This document shows positions 47,921-59,308 of a DNA stretch of 64,000 nucleotides, piece by piece (position 1 is the first letter of the stretch; every line of letters begins with the position of its first letter). The position numbers were made by a program, and so were the translations under genes. The stretch is from positions 186,001 to 250,000 of the forward strand of contig QVRM01001118.1 in assembly GCA_003439945.1 (NCBI GenBank), written 5' to 3'. The stretch comes from Dermanyssus gallinae (taxonomy: Eukaryota > Arthropoda > Arachnida > Mesostigmata > Dermanyssidae). The notes under the pieces are model-generated. The model was not told the origin of the DNA. It searched no databases and saw only the letters and a list, made by a program, of their open reading frames with translations.

Positions 47921-48127
47921 GCATTCGAGACGCTGGAGGGTCCCGGCCCGAAAACGCACAAACTTATTCAACGTGTCGCCATGGCGCTCAATCGTTCGCC
48001 AGAGCGCGCTAGAGCTGTCGAGTACCTGCAGCAAAGACTATCGCTGGACATTCAGCGGGGTAACACCGCCTCTGTGTGTAGAACTCTGCTGGGCTGGACA
48101 CGATATAGAAACAATATTAGCTACTAA
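47921..48127 (+). pseudogene. C-terminal fragment of a second RLE-type non-LTR retrotransposon
   Basis: Plus-strand frame of 68 codons plus TAA: AFETLEGPGPKTHKLIQRVA, then MALNRSPERARAVEYLQQRL and SLDIQRGNTASVCRTLLGW. It aligns with the tail of the element at 1539-3610 (GDKRAGEYLLQRLSLDVQRG, NAASIRGTLALAW). Upstream coding is lost at a stop about 6 nt before 47921 and an AT-rich junction, so only the extreme 3' end is kept, as in a typical 5'-truncated LINE insertion. It is a different copy, not a recent duplicate, given many substitutions. Confidence 0.75.
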
Positions 48128-48203
48128 GTACTAACAGAGAAGATAATCAAAGTGCGGCAGAGTTTTTTGAGCACCTATGGAGCTTTCCTATCAAAATGCC
48201 ATA

Positions 48204-48237
48204 ACGGTTTCAGTCTAAATCCACACAAAATCCAAAA

Positions 48238-48283
<46 letters not shown>

Positions 48284-48317
48284 TTGTGGATTTTGTGTGA
48301 ATTTAGACTGAAACCGT
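48204..48317. repeat. Inverted repeat with ~43-nt arms around (TA)n
   Basis: ACGGTTTCAGTCTAAAT at 48204 is mirrored by ATTTAGACTGAAACCGT ending at 48317. Arms about 43 nt with a few mismatches. Core (TA)n at 48243-48278. It begins about 75 nt after the retrotransposon tail. Confidence 0.9.
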
Positions 48318-48494
48318 GAATACTGAAACTGGAAATATTAGCACGGCATCCTACTGCCACAAACCGGAGCATTGAATCCCATAGACATATTTGGGCATGG
48401 GATTAGAATGATATGTTGAACTGTTTAGAGGTGAATAGTAAATAATACGTAAATTAATTACTAGCATATATATATATATAGTTAATATTTTACG

Positions 48495-48670
48495 AAGGTT
48501 GCAACAAAGTAACACAGAATTTCTCCAAGTGCATATGCCTTTTAAACTTTGAAGGGGGTTATTCTTTTAGTATAAATCTAATTATATATATTATATTAAG
48601 TATAGCCTTCTTCAAAGTTAAGGCCGCAAATGCACTTGAAAAAATTCTGTGTTACTTTGCTGCAACCTTT
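48495..48670. repeat. Inverted repeat with ~67-nt arms, ~80% matched
   Basis: Left arm 48495-48561 begins AAGGTTGCAACAAAGTAACA; right arm 48604-48670 ends with TGTTACTTTGCTGCAACCTT. The 42-nt spacer is AT-rich. Divergence between arms shows it is older than the 43.7-kb palindrome. Confidence 0.85.
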
Positions 48671-48695
48671 CCAACATACTAACTGTATATGTATG

Positions 48696-48697
<2 letters not shown>

Positions 48698-48752
<55 letters not shown>
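48698..48752. repeat. (TA)n microsatellite
   Basis: TA repeat of about 55 bp following GTATGTATG. Confidence 0.95.
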
Positions 48753-48761
<9 letters not shown>

Positions 48762-48762
48762 G

Positions 48763-49564
48763 CAGTCTTATCTACTTACATTCGAACGGATCCTTCCGGA
48801 ACTATCATTTTAGCTGTTTCCTCCTTTAAGATGTAATATGGGCATCTCTAGGCGACAACAAGGCGACTAAAATAACACAATGGCGGAAATAATTTGCGAC
48901 ACCGTTGTCGTCCGACCCTGCTTCCGCTTCACAGGAGCCTTCATTATGCCATGCGAAAGTCTGCGATGTGTAACTGGCGGTTACTTTTGTCGCTGGTCAC
49001 GTGGCATCACTAGCAATATTAATATAAGTATTAAAATTATTATTATTATTATTACGACGTGGGTATGTAATATGCATTTACATACCCAAACAGGGTGCAT
49101 TTTACATATATAAAATAAAATTATTACTATTATTACTAGTGTTTTCTTGGTTACTCTTCTCTTGTAGGTTGCAGGTTGTGTAGTGGTTATGTCGTTTGTA
49201 TCGTTGTCGTTTGCGCCTGACGAGTGAAAAAAAAGAGAGAGCTAGTAGAATAGAAGAATTTCGCTGTTTCGCGGATGCATCGAGTCATTTCTAATTCAGT
49301 TAACCTTCGCGTCGTCGACGGACGTTTGTCTGTCGCCGTATTTTCTTTTCGGTCTTTACTGGCGCCGTTCTCGAGAGTCGCGCATTGTCGGGACGGTTGT
49401 CCCTGATGTCACTGCTTTCTAGTTTCGATTGGTCGGTCGCGATACCCACGTTCGGTCGCGACATATGTAAAGCGCTCGTTGTTAGCCCAAAAATGGGTTA
49501 CTGCAGCCAACAGCCACCCAAATTGTAACATTGTGTACACGCGTAGGACGTTCATAGGCAGCTT
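48763..49564. other. No gene recognised
   Basis: Short frames only; (ATT)n at about 49033-49055. Confidence 0.4.
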
Positions 49565-49566
49565 TG

Positions 49567-49602
<36 letters not shown>

Positions 49603-49690
49603 CTTGCTGTTGTCACTGTTGTTACTGCTACTATAGATGCTTGTTAATGTCGCTGTTGTTGTTGTTATTGTTGCTGCTGCTGTAGTTATA
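49565..49690. repeat. (GTT/GCT)n repeat block
   Basis: GTT run at 49568-49602, then imperfect GTT/GCT/ATT triplets. Confidence 0.9.
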
Positions 49691-49877
49691 ATAGCGTTGC
49701 TGTTGTTGCTGTTTTGCTTGCACTAATTGCGGAGCCGTCATTGTCGGCATTCCCAACTTTGTCGCTTCGTTCCCGGTTAATTGTTATTCTCTCGACTCTA
49801 GTAGCAGTTGTCGTAGCAGTAATTGTAGTTGCGACTATTGTACACTGTGACTGTAACAGTAGACTGTATTTGTTGTT

Positions 49878-49886
49878 GACTTTCTT

Positions 49887-49917
<31 letters not shown>

Positions 49918-49930
49918 CGTTGTTGTTGTC
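49878..49930. repeat. (GTT)n repeat
   Basis: GTT run of about 50 bp. Confidence 0.9.
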
Positions 49931-50077
49931 GCCTGGCTGCTGTGTCGAAAATGTAATACAATGTGATAGAGAACGCCTTGTTACGTTACCAAATAAAGGA
50001 TGGTAGGAGGCTGAGGTGCAGGGATGTCTGCGAAACGGCCTTGTTGTGCGATTATCTAGCGACGCGTCAGGCTAACC

Positions 50078-50105
50078 TAGTATATTTAATATGATTGCCA
50101 TTCTT

Positions 50106-50143
<38 letters not shown>

Positions 50144-50190
50144 TTATATATTATATATATATATATATATTTAATATGATTGCCATTCTT

Positions 50191-50254
<64 letters not shown>
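50078..50254. repeat. 37-bp direct duplication interleaved with (TA)n
   Basis: TATTTAATATGATTGCCATT followed by CTTACAATATATATA occurs at about 50079-50115 and again at about 50166-50202, each followed by TA repeats. A direct, not inverted, arrangement. Confidence 0.9.
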
Positions 50255-50257
<3 letters not shown>

Positions 50258-51104
50258 GAACAAGCATTATTATTATTATTCGACTCCTACGATTGTTCGT
50301 TTGCACTTCAAAGAAACAGTCAATAAGATTTGAGCGCACAAGCTGTAGTGATATCCGTACGTCGTTGCACTTAAGCAAAATGGACAGCTACGAAAGGTTA
50401 TAAGCATTCGGCTCGATGTTAATAGATTTTCTGGAGATCCATTTCAGGAATCTTTCCTGAACAATTCTGTTTTTGCTACTTTAGACGTACATGTGCTTTC
50501 ACAGTAATCGACCCCATTAAAAACAGCAAAAACAACGATAACAAAAAAGACAGCCATTCCAGTTCTCGAAACAACAACTGTAATAACCCTAATCACAATC
50601 CTACCAAGAGCTGCAAAGATCACAGAACAAACAGTTCAGGAAAAACTCCAATAACAATAGATATAGCGGCATCATTGGTGGCCTCGGCAACGGTGAACGA
50701 AGCGACAGGAGCTTTCAATGACCTAACACTGGCATATTACACCCAGTGGTAGCTTTTCTTCCCCTAACAATAGCATTGACTTAACCAGTCAGTTTTCACT
50801 AAAACCGGTTTAATGTTTCACTGTTGTTGTTAGCCTTGTTGCTGCGGTTCTTGCTACTACAGCTACATAAGGTTGGTCAGAAAGAAGCTGGAATTCTTCG
50901 AATTGTTTATAAATGCCCGCCACGCCTCTGAAGAGTCTACTACCTTTACCAAACAGATACCTGCGTGGACGCAAAATACTAAACAATAATCGAGAGCTTT
51001 TTAAAGTTATTTTACTTATTGTTTGTGCTATATGAATTGTGTCGAATTGGACAGCCAAATAAGTGTGACTACCCGTGAAATAGCTATGACTTGGAGGCGC
51101 ATAC
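50255..51104. other. No gene recognised; possible mariner 5' region
   Basis: AGGTTGGTCAGAAAGAAGCT at about 50870-50889 resembles mariner terminal repeats and lies about 235 bp before the readable transposase core. No matching right end was found. Confidence 0.35.
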
Positions 51105-51730
51105 TTCATGATTTGTCTGGCATCAAAATGCTTTTCTTGGCTTGCCAGACACAACGAATGCCCGGTCTTTGATCAAATTGTTACCTGTGATGAAAAATGG
51201 GTCTTTTGCCACAAAATGAAACGTGTAAGATATTGGTGCGCCCCAGGCCGACCTCTTCAGAAGACGCCAAAGGGATTAACCCATTTGCGCAAGGTCTTGC
51301 GCTGTGTTTGGAGAGATAGGCATAGCATTGTTCACCTCGAGTTTCTTCCTAGTAGCCAAACGATCGACACGGGTGCCTGCTGCAATCAGCTTGACCGAGT
51401 TTTTGTCGCCCTCCAAAGAAAGCAGCACAGCCTCGTGAGTAAAAAGGGCGTTATCTTTTATCAAGACGACGTAAGGACGAATGTGAGTTTACCTAGCCTC
51501 CGCAAGATAGCCAGTTTCAATTGGGGAATTTAGTCGCACCCATCGTATTCAACGAACATTGTCGGACTACCACCTATTCAGACGTTTGCAGAACTTTTTG
51601 CAGTGAAATAATTCACTTCAGCAGTAAAAACACACTTAGAGACATTCCTCGAGATGCAGAAATCCGATTCGATGCCATGGGAATCGATATACTGGTGCAG
51701 AAATGGAGGAGGGTTGAAACTAAGAATTGA
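51105..51730 (+). pseudogene. Mariner-family transposase relic
   Basis: The plus-strand frame at 51108 reads SWLARHNECPVFDQIVTCDE and KWVFCHKMKRVRYWCAPGRP, the first catalytic region (IVTCDEKW) with its usual flanks. VSKKGVIFYQDDVRTNV near 51437-51487 is the second (LLHDNARPH). The third is split by a frameshift near 51535-51565: SHPSYSTN in one frame and SDYHLFRRLQNF-like sequence in another, with Asn where the third Asp (SPDLAPSDYHLF) is expected. The C-terminus FDAMGIDILVQKWRRV near 51670-51718 fits FYxxGIxKLxxRWQKCV. The N-terminal helix-turn-helix region is unreadable. A different mariner lineage from the 35.9-kb copy, judging by its motifs. Confidence 0.8.
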
Positions 51731-52642
51731 GAGTACTTTTTAAATAAACAGAATTGTTTAACTCGTTTAATCTTTCAGATTGATTTCCGTATAATGAAAT
51801 ATTCCAGATACTTTTTTACCCAAAATATTGTTACTGTAGATAATGTTAATGTTGAGACACTTTTTGTATTTTTGTCGCTATTATTATTATTATTATTATT
51901 AGTAGTATTATTATTATTAGTCATGCCATCGCTTGCAAGGCTGTTTCCTTTGCTACATACAAGCGTTTGTTAGTTGTCGTTCTCTGTTTAATGTCGATTT
52001 TGTATGCGCAAAAACGCGGGCTCGGTGTTCGGGACGTTAAATGCGTAGGGACTGATTTCTGTTGTTCTACGAACCGCCCGTTGGCCCAGCAAGGCCAGCC
52101 GAGTAGTGAAATGACATTGGACTATGTCGTCCTCCTCGATCGTTGGTGAATTCGCCCCACAACTGCCACTAGTTGGCAGATTCAGACAATTCCTGTCTGT
52201 TTGTCGGCGCGTATTACTGTACACGGGCGTTTTGTGGCAATACAACAAAAATACACAGTGATCACAGCACTACAGTAGCAATAAAAAAAAAAAAAGAACA
52301 AAACAGCAATAACACGAGCGGCAGCGACGACAGACGTTCAAACGTCAACAATGTGTTATTCGGTGGTCGTTTGTTATGTTGCACGACTCAGAAATACGTT
52401 TAGTACGCGCATACTCCAGTTACAAACACAATATTAGATAGGCTACGAATATGGCAAAGCTTTGTCGTTCAATCCGGCTGATACGCTTTCGCTGCTTTCG
52501 ACTAGCTACAAGCAATAACGCAAAGCGTAACAAACATTCTGTCCTCCTTCAGTTCTAATCCTGACTAACAAAGCAGATACATTTTCGCGAATATTTTCCG
52601 ATTAAGTTTAGTCTATTGAAACAGCCAATTCAACAAGAAATG

Positions 52643-52700
<58 letters not shown>

Positions 52701-53112
52701 TACTGGTTTTAATGGTAGTATGTATCGCAACTTACGAGATTTAGTTTACAATTCTCACAAATTAGACGCCTATGAGGCCACCGACAGATCATGCTTACAT
52801 CTAGTAAGTTGGCGCAATACGTTAACACTGTATGAGTATTGTGTGGTGATGACAATGGAACTAACTAACTAATAAATAGTATGTTGACGAGAAAACGCAT
52901 AAATAACAATAATAATAAGCACCAATGCTTGTTATAGTTGTTGTTACATCAGTCAGTAGGTCGTGTGTGAAGTAAGTCATTGTCGAGAACATTATCTGAT
53001 AGATGATTGCAGTTAAGAGAGTCCGTAATTAATGTTACTAGCAAACAGGAAGCGCCTACATAGTAGCTCGTTGCAATTAACTCAGTTGACAATATTGTCA
53101 TAATTAAAAAAA

Positions 53113-53152
<40 letters not shown>

Positions 53153-53536
53153 CGTACATTCGCAACGTTTTGATGCCTCGAGCGATACCACGATACCACG
53201 AATACCTGACGACTCAAGTTCGGCCGGGCTTGCTTGGTGCCCATTAGTGTGGAGTGTCCTATTTATGGCGCCGTTTTTAAATTTCAACCACGACATCGCG
53301 TTAACAGCGATACCCGGTAGCAGACCGAGTCAAGCGGTAATAACACACTTATAGTAATAGACCAGGTATTCATGGCTTTGCAGTAACGATGAAATGCTGC
53401 TTTCAGCGGCACCAACTAGTACGCTAGAAAGCCATTACTCCGAAAGCCGTTCGTACATACACGTTCCGAACGGGTCTATTCAATGTATGCGGGTTTTGGA
53501 TGTAATTTTAAACTAACAAGGTGCGCGTCGGTAATT

Positions 53537-53587
<51 letters not shown>
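51731..53587. other. No gene recognised; (ATT)n and (TA)n tracts
   Basis: (ATT)n at about 51880-51921; (TA)n at 52645-52697, 53117-53148 and 53540-53586. No supported gene in 1.8 kb. Confidence 0.4.
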
Positions 53588-53589
<2 letters not shown>

Positions 53590-53964
53590 GGGTGTTTCAG
53601 GAATATTTAAAGCGCGATATTCAGACTTGTAGAGCTCGTTAAAGCGAATGTTTTTTCCAATGGAACATGGTCTCTGAGAAGTCTTGTTTCGGAGTGAGAG
53701 TGAAAATACTACAATTTTTGACACTGGTGTTTTTGCCTGACATAGGAGCACAAAATGTGCTGTTGCGAGACAACCAGTCCTCCTATACAGAAACTAAGCC
53801 CACCCTCGTGTTCGTGTCGGGCAAAAACACCAGTGTCACAAATTGTAGTAATTTCACTCTCACTCCGAAACAAGACTTCTTAGAGACCATGTTCCGTTGG
53901 AAAGAAATATTCGCTCTAACGAGCTCTACAATTCCATATATCACTTTAAAAATCTTTCTGAAAC
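53588..53964. repeat. Fold-back element with ~155-nt inverted arms
   Basis: The left arm (about 53588-53745) begins CAGGGTGTTTCAGGAATATT and contains GTCTTGTTTCGGAGTGAGAG. The right arm (about 53815-53964) is its reverse complement at roughly 85-90% by eye, ending TTTCTGAAACA. The short spacer and long terminal repeats fit a palindromic MITE or the two ends of a collapsed DNA transposon. The plus-strand open frame of 157 codons (53667-54140) here is incidental. Confidence 0.8.
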
Positions 53965-54338
53965 AAAGTCGTTTTGCATGCACTCAGTCTCGACATCTGG
54001 CCATCAAATTCGTATTTACTCCGCAACCACTGTTCGCATTGTCAGTAGGTCGTCATTTTGATACGTTTGGTATCAAAATGATCGCCACAAAAATGCGTTT
54101 GCCTGAATATGTCCGTTTTGAGCGCTGTGAGTGGTTGTAGGGTTATGATTTTGAAGTGCTTGGCGTTAACGCTAATAAAGAACTTCATTTTTGGCGAATT
54201 CACTTCTAAGCAACCATTTTGCGTCTTCTGACCGGCCTTGTTTATTCTTCAGATAGAGCAGAAATTTATCACGAACACGAGGATGTGCTTAGCTTCTGTA
54301 TAAAAGTACCGGTTGTCTTGCAACTTTTTGTGCTTCTA

Positions 54339-54483
54339 TGTCGGGCAAAAATACCAGTGTAGTACAAATTGTAGTAATTTCACTCTCACTCCGAAACAAG
54401 ACTTCTCAGAGACCATGTTCCATTGGGAAAAACATTTGCTTCAACGAGCTCTACAATTCTGTATATCGCGCTTCAAATAATCC
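54339..54483. repeat. Third copy of the fold-back arm
   Basis: Starts TGTCGGGCAAAAATACCAGT and runs through CACTCCGAAACAAGACTTC, same orientation as the right arm at 53815-53964, with small indels (TGTAGTACAAAT). A solo arm, showing the sequence is repeated. Confidence 0.85.
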
Positions 54484-56953
54484 GGAACGTTCAGCGGCAC
54501 ATAGAACCCTTTGCTAAGAAGGGAAAACTAAAAATACGTATACAATTTGTCGAATTAGAAAATGTTCTAAGTAACAAGTATACTACTAATCGGGTGTCCG
54601 CGTCGTCGAAAAGAAATCTTTCTCAGATCACCATTCTGAATTTCTTTTATTACAATACAAAGTCTCCTTTATTGAAAAAGAGGTGTTGAAATCACATTGT
54701 AGTCTTTACACTCATGTGCACGCCGCGAAACTCTCCATGCGAACAAGTCATTCACCACTTTGACGTTAGCAACTTCCGGTGGAGTAATTGACACACCACT
54801 ACGGAGATTATTTGGACGTAATATGAAAAAGGTACTAAAGTTAGTACTCCGGGTTAGTTGTTTAAAAAGTCTCACGTCAACTCGCATTTGGTACTCTCTC
54901 ACGTTTAGGAGTACGAGGCTCTCGCGTCTTACATTGCAACGCCATGCGACTCGTTTGACAAATTTATCCTGCACTCGCTAGAGCAGTGGGATCCTTTCTA
55001 TATAAAGGTGCATTTAGATGTGCAATTAGATGCATTATTTTCTCATAGTCTCCCTCAGAATAGAGATCGCGTAACAAACGGAAAAGATCGTACTTTGAAT
55101 CAATGAGCTGGTTTCTAAAAATAGAAACAGAATAATATTCTTGGCGTATACAACTAAGCTGAACCTAGCTTATTATAGACCTAGGTAGTTGCAACACGAT
55201 GTTATCTGACTGAATCATAAAGGTGATATTACTTAGGAGAATTATAAACGTAAAAGATCCGAAAACTGATCCTTGGAGCATTCCGGAATATCTATCCGTC
55301 TTCGTGCGGTTTCAACTTTTCCAATCTTCTCAACCTTACAATTACAACCAGTCAACTGTACCTGCCACACAATCGAGACCTTGAAGCATTGAGAAAAAAT
55401 GAATGCTGTACAATACGAAGCACAGCCGCTGCATCGAGGCAAAAACGCGAAGGCAAACGGAAATGACTTGCAGGCAGAATGCTGATGTACTCTAAGTGAT
55501 GCTCAAAGCTTGGCCTTGCAGCTGAGAACTTGGACAGGTACTCAACGAACAATATTGGGTCATATTTACGCATCACTGATCATTTCATTTCCTTTTTAAA
55601 GAGCTATATATAAAAGGCCTCTTTTCAGGGGACAAATTTAATATATTCGCCAGCGGCCAGGCAAAAGTTGGGGCAGGCAACTTTACTAACATGCTGGGTA
55701 CTCCTGTGCCGTCACAACTCGATCCCGCTTTCATAGCTTTAAGGGTCCTTTAGTGCTCAGAAACGAAACCGCTACCAAGTACGAGATATGATGTTGCATG
55801 TGCTAAGTTGAGTACAGCGCAGAAAAATACCATCGCGCAAATGGAGAGATACGATTGGCTTCTTTGAAAGAATAAGGTCCGTTCCATTTGTCGGCAAATG
55901 ATTTTGAGTCTCCATGTATTAAATCCTAACCAGCCGTCAACAAAACTAGGACCTTAGCTTAACTTCGGCCTATACCACAAGTCTGACTGATAAGTCTCCA
56001 TAGCTTTACGTATTACTTCACAATGCACTTTAAACAAAATGTGTCATCATGTCAACACGCTAACAGTATTTTATAAAAATTTGATGTAAGTCGAGGTAAA
56101 CCCAGGAAAGATGATCGTGCCACGATATGCGCCTGCGACCAGTTCCCAACGTGAAACGCCTATCAAACTTTTGAAAAAATCACCGACTGCCTAAGTTAAT
56201 GTTTATAGCTCCGAAAGCTCGCAACTAACTTATTTGCTCAACTTAGTTAGCAAAAAAATGCTTGCCTTGCTGTGAGGTCCGAAGGAAGCGGGAACTTAAC
56301 ATGTCTCCTGCTCACTCGTGCACAGTACAGCAGTGATTAAATGCAGGTGAGCATAGGACACTCTGTTACTGAAATATGATCTACACGCATGTTTGAAGGT
56401 AGACGGGCAACTTTTAATGACATGGCAGAAGCTTCTGAAGATGATAAGAACAACAGAAGACCTCTACATCAGGTGCGGGGAGGGTACGCTACAAGAAGGT
56501 ATTTGTATGATACACACAGAATTTCACACTGTAGGGCTGTGTAAGATAGATACGGCACGGTGCGACAAACGCCGCTAAAACACGGCCGTCAGAGCTGGTT
56601 TCTTTTGATGACTTTGCAAGTCGAAAGTAAGAATCTCACCACACTACTGCCGCAGAACTTTTCTGAATCTCCACTGAGTCGGCAATAGCAAGGTCCCTGT
56701 TGGCGGCAAAGAGCGTGGAAGTTGCTTGACGAATGCTTTACCTGTCATCTGAAAACAGGGTGTGGCCTATCACAGTAGGGATATTCTGCGCGTCTACCTC
56801 GATCGAGTGCCGTTGCCGTCCAGCAGGCTTTTTAAAACATCTCCTCCAAACGTCTGTCAACACCGTGTTAACACCTGTTGCTATCTTCTCCCTAAACACA
56901 TTGTTGCTGCTTGGTGCTCATATTATATTAACTGTTTATTGTATATTTTGTTA

Positions 56954-56956
<3 letters not shown>
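54484..56956. other. No gene recognised in 2.5 kb
   Basis: Only short frames. A minus-strand frame at 55576-55352 (SKFSAARPSFEHHLEYISIL) is not recognised; it could be retroelement debris but no diagnostic box is visible. Confidence 0.4.
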
Positions 56957-56991
<35 letters not shown>

Positions 56992-57148
56992 TATTTATTA
57001 TGTTAAACAATGTTACAGTTTTGGAGTCTGAACGTATTATCGCAATTCTTCTACTTTACTCCATGGCGCCACTATACCACTGCGTCTAGATACCGCGTTC
57101 CCTCTGCAAACGCCCAAAGACAACGCTTGCCTCACGAATGGACCTCAA

Positions 57149-57182
<34 letters not shown>

Positions 57183-58396
57183 GTGCTCTTGGATGATATG
57201 CATATTGGTTAGAAGCGTTTCTCCAACTCGAGGTGACTCCAGCATGCAAAATAAATGAAAAGTCACTTGACTGTTGATAAGAGAGATTATTTCGATGAAT
57301 AAATACAACTGCATGTTCGGACGTAAAATCGTTTTCGCTGTTAGCGGGAGTAACTATGACTCTCCTTCCGGCGTGGTCTGCTGGCGCGCGACTTCCGCGT
57401 GCTGCGGGGACCTTCACGCGCCTACATGAAAGTTAGCTATTATATACGGGGTATGTGTGGTGCTCACGGCCCCCCGGGCTAGACGGTTAATGCACCGGGT
57501 CTTAGCAACCTGGGAGTACCGTCTAGGACGCCTGCTGCCTTGGCTTAATAGGCATAATGAGGGCGAGATCACCACATGAACGCAGAACGCAGACAAAAAA
57601 CTGCTAAAAATTTGCACACAACCAATATATATATATATATATATATGCATATGTATATGATGACTTAGAAGACAAAGTTAGTCCAGGTTAAACTGTTTAA
57701 CCGTTTATGGAGCTCATCTAATTTGTGTACCACCTACATAGATACCAGCCACCATCAGCCGAGCGTGTGCTCGACTGAATACGAGTTGACAGAGTCCAGT
57801 GAGCGTCCCAATTACGCGCAGAACTAGAAATAGCACAGTTTTAAGTCAGGTGAATAAAAGACGTGCTTCGAAGTATCTTATGAAAGGACACGACCTTCGT
57901 TCAGCCCAAGGTCTCCGCTAGCAATGCATTTAGTATGTTTCAAGTTTCGTCAATCACAGCCGTTTAAGTGTCACATTTTTTCATCTTTGCAGATTGTAGG
58001 CGCATCCCCGGGATTCACGTCGTACATATTGGAATATATATATTTCAAAATACTTCCTACCATCCATACACACTCCTCAGGGCTTAATCCCCTATATAAG
58101 GGGAGATTGAAGAATACAATATGCCACCGGCACATTCGTGTTCGGCATTTTCACAACGCAAGCTCCAACAACGGTGGCCCTAATCACTACTAAACGTAAC
58201 TTGGCCTCTACTACGAGGGAAATTTCCAAAATTGCGACGGCTGCAACACAAATATACAAAAAAAGTAAATTAACAAACAAACAATAGCGTTTGCCTATAG
58301 ACCAGAGTGCACGAATCTGCACAACTTCTATACATACGCAAATTTGTAGATATCTATAGACGTCTATATGAAAAGTGTCTATATATATATATATAT
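56957..58396. other. No gene recognised; several short (TA)n tracts
   Basis: (TA)n at about 56957-56989, 57151-57178, 57625-57646 and 58380-58397. A weak tRNA-like string near 57475-57525 lacks a T arm. Confidence 0.4.
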
Positions 58397-58595
58397 AATC
58401 ACCTCTCGCGCTCTCTTCCCCATCCGCTCGATCATTCGCTCTCTTACTCTCGTTACAATGGTCTCCTGAGTTTAATAGGCAGGCTGGTGTTTGGCCGTCC
58501 GATGTCCGAAATCTTATGACCAAATGGCACTCTTCTCTCTGCCTGTGAACGATACTGTCGTATCTATGCATAGATACTATATGTACTTGTATGTT

Positions 58596-58596
<1 letters not shown>

Positions 58597-58652
<56 letters not shown>
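58597..58652. repeat. (TA)n microsatellite
   Basis: About 55 bp TA; another follows at 58693-58714. Confidence 0.95.
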
Positions 58653-58654
<2 letters not shown>

Positions 58655-58682
58655 AGTGGACAAGACGAATAAAATGAAATAG

Positions 58683-58714
<32 letters not shown>

Positions 58715-58715
<1 letters not shown>

Positions 58716-59245
58716 CAAAAAATAAGTAAATATATATACCTCAAGATAAAAAATTAATGCACATCAAACTGCACATCAAACTACACATAAGCGAGCTAAC
58801 GTGTTGGGCTAAAAAAATCACCTAGCATAGACCTATTTTGATGATTCTATTGGATCGGACGGAAATACTATATTAGTCTTCTCGGTACGCACACAGATTT
58901 ACAAGTCACCAAAAGACGACTCTCTTGTCCGTTCAATCTGCAGCGGATGAATTGGTGGGCAATTTTAGGTCGCTGAGACAAGGCGCCAATGTTTTGAACG
59001 CACTAGAAGCTAAGGCAATTTAGGCAGTATAGATGTCGAGCGTGTTGAGGTGACACTTTCGGCGAAGTTTCTTCAGGAAATGCATTTGCCTTGCACTTTT
59101 TGGTAGAAAAACTGCATGTGATTTAAAAATTACAAAGGTGTATAACCCCATCGACAGTTGACTGCAGCTTTTGATGAGCTGAGTTAGGACTCGACGAAGC
59201 AGCAAACCTCAACATCAACAAATAAATACCATCAAGAGTGACCTT

Positions 59246-59308
<63 letters not shown>

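Noticed and set aside
53667..54140. 157-codon plus-strand frame
   Set aside because: Lies across the two arms of the fold-back repeat; the arms, not coding selection, explain the openness.
57470..57530. tRNA-like string with D-arm-like GGTTAATGC
   Set aside because: No T arm or B box and no acceptor pairing.
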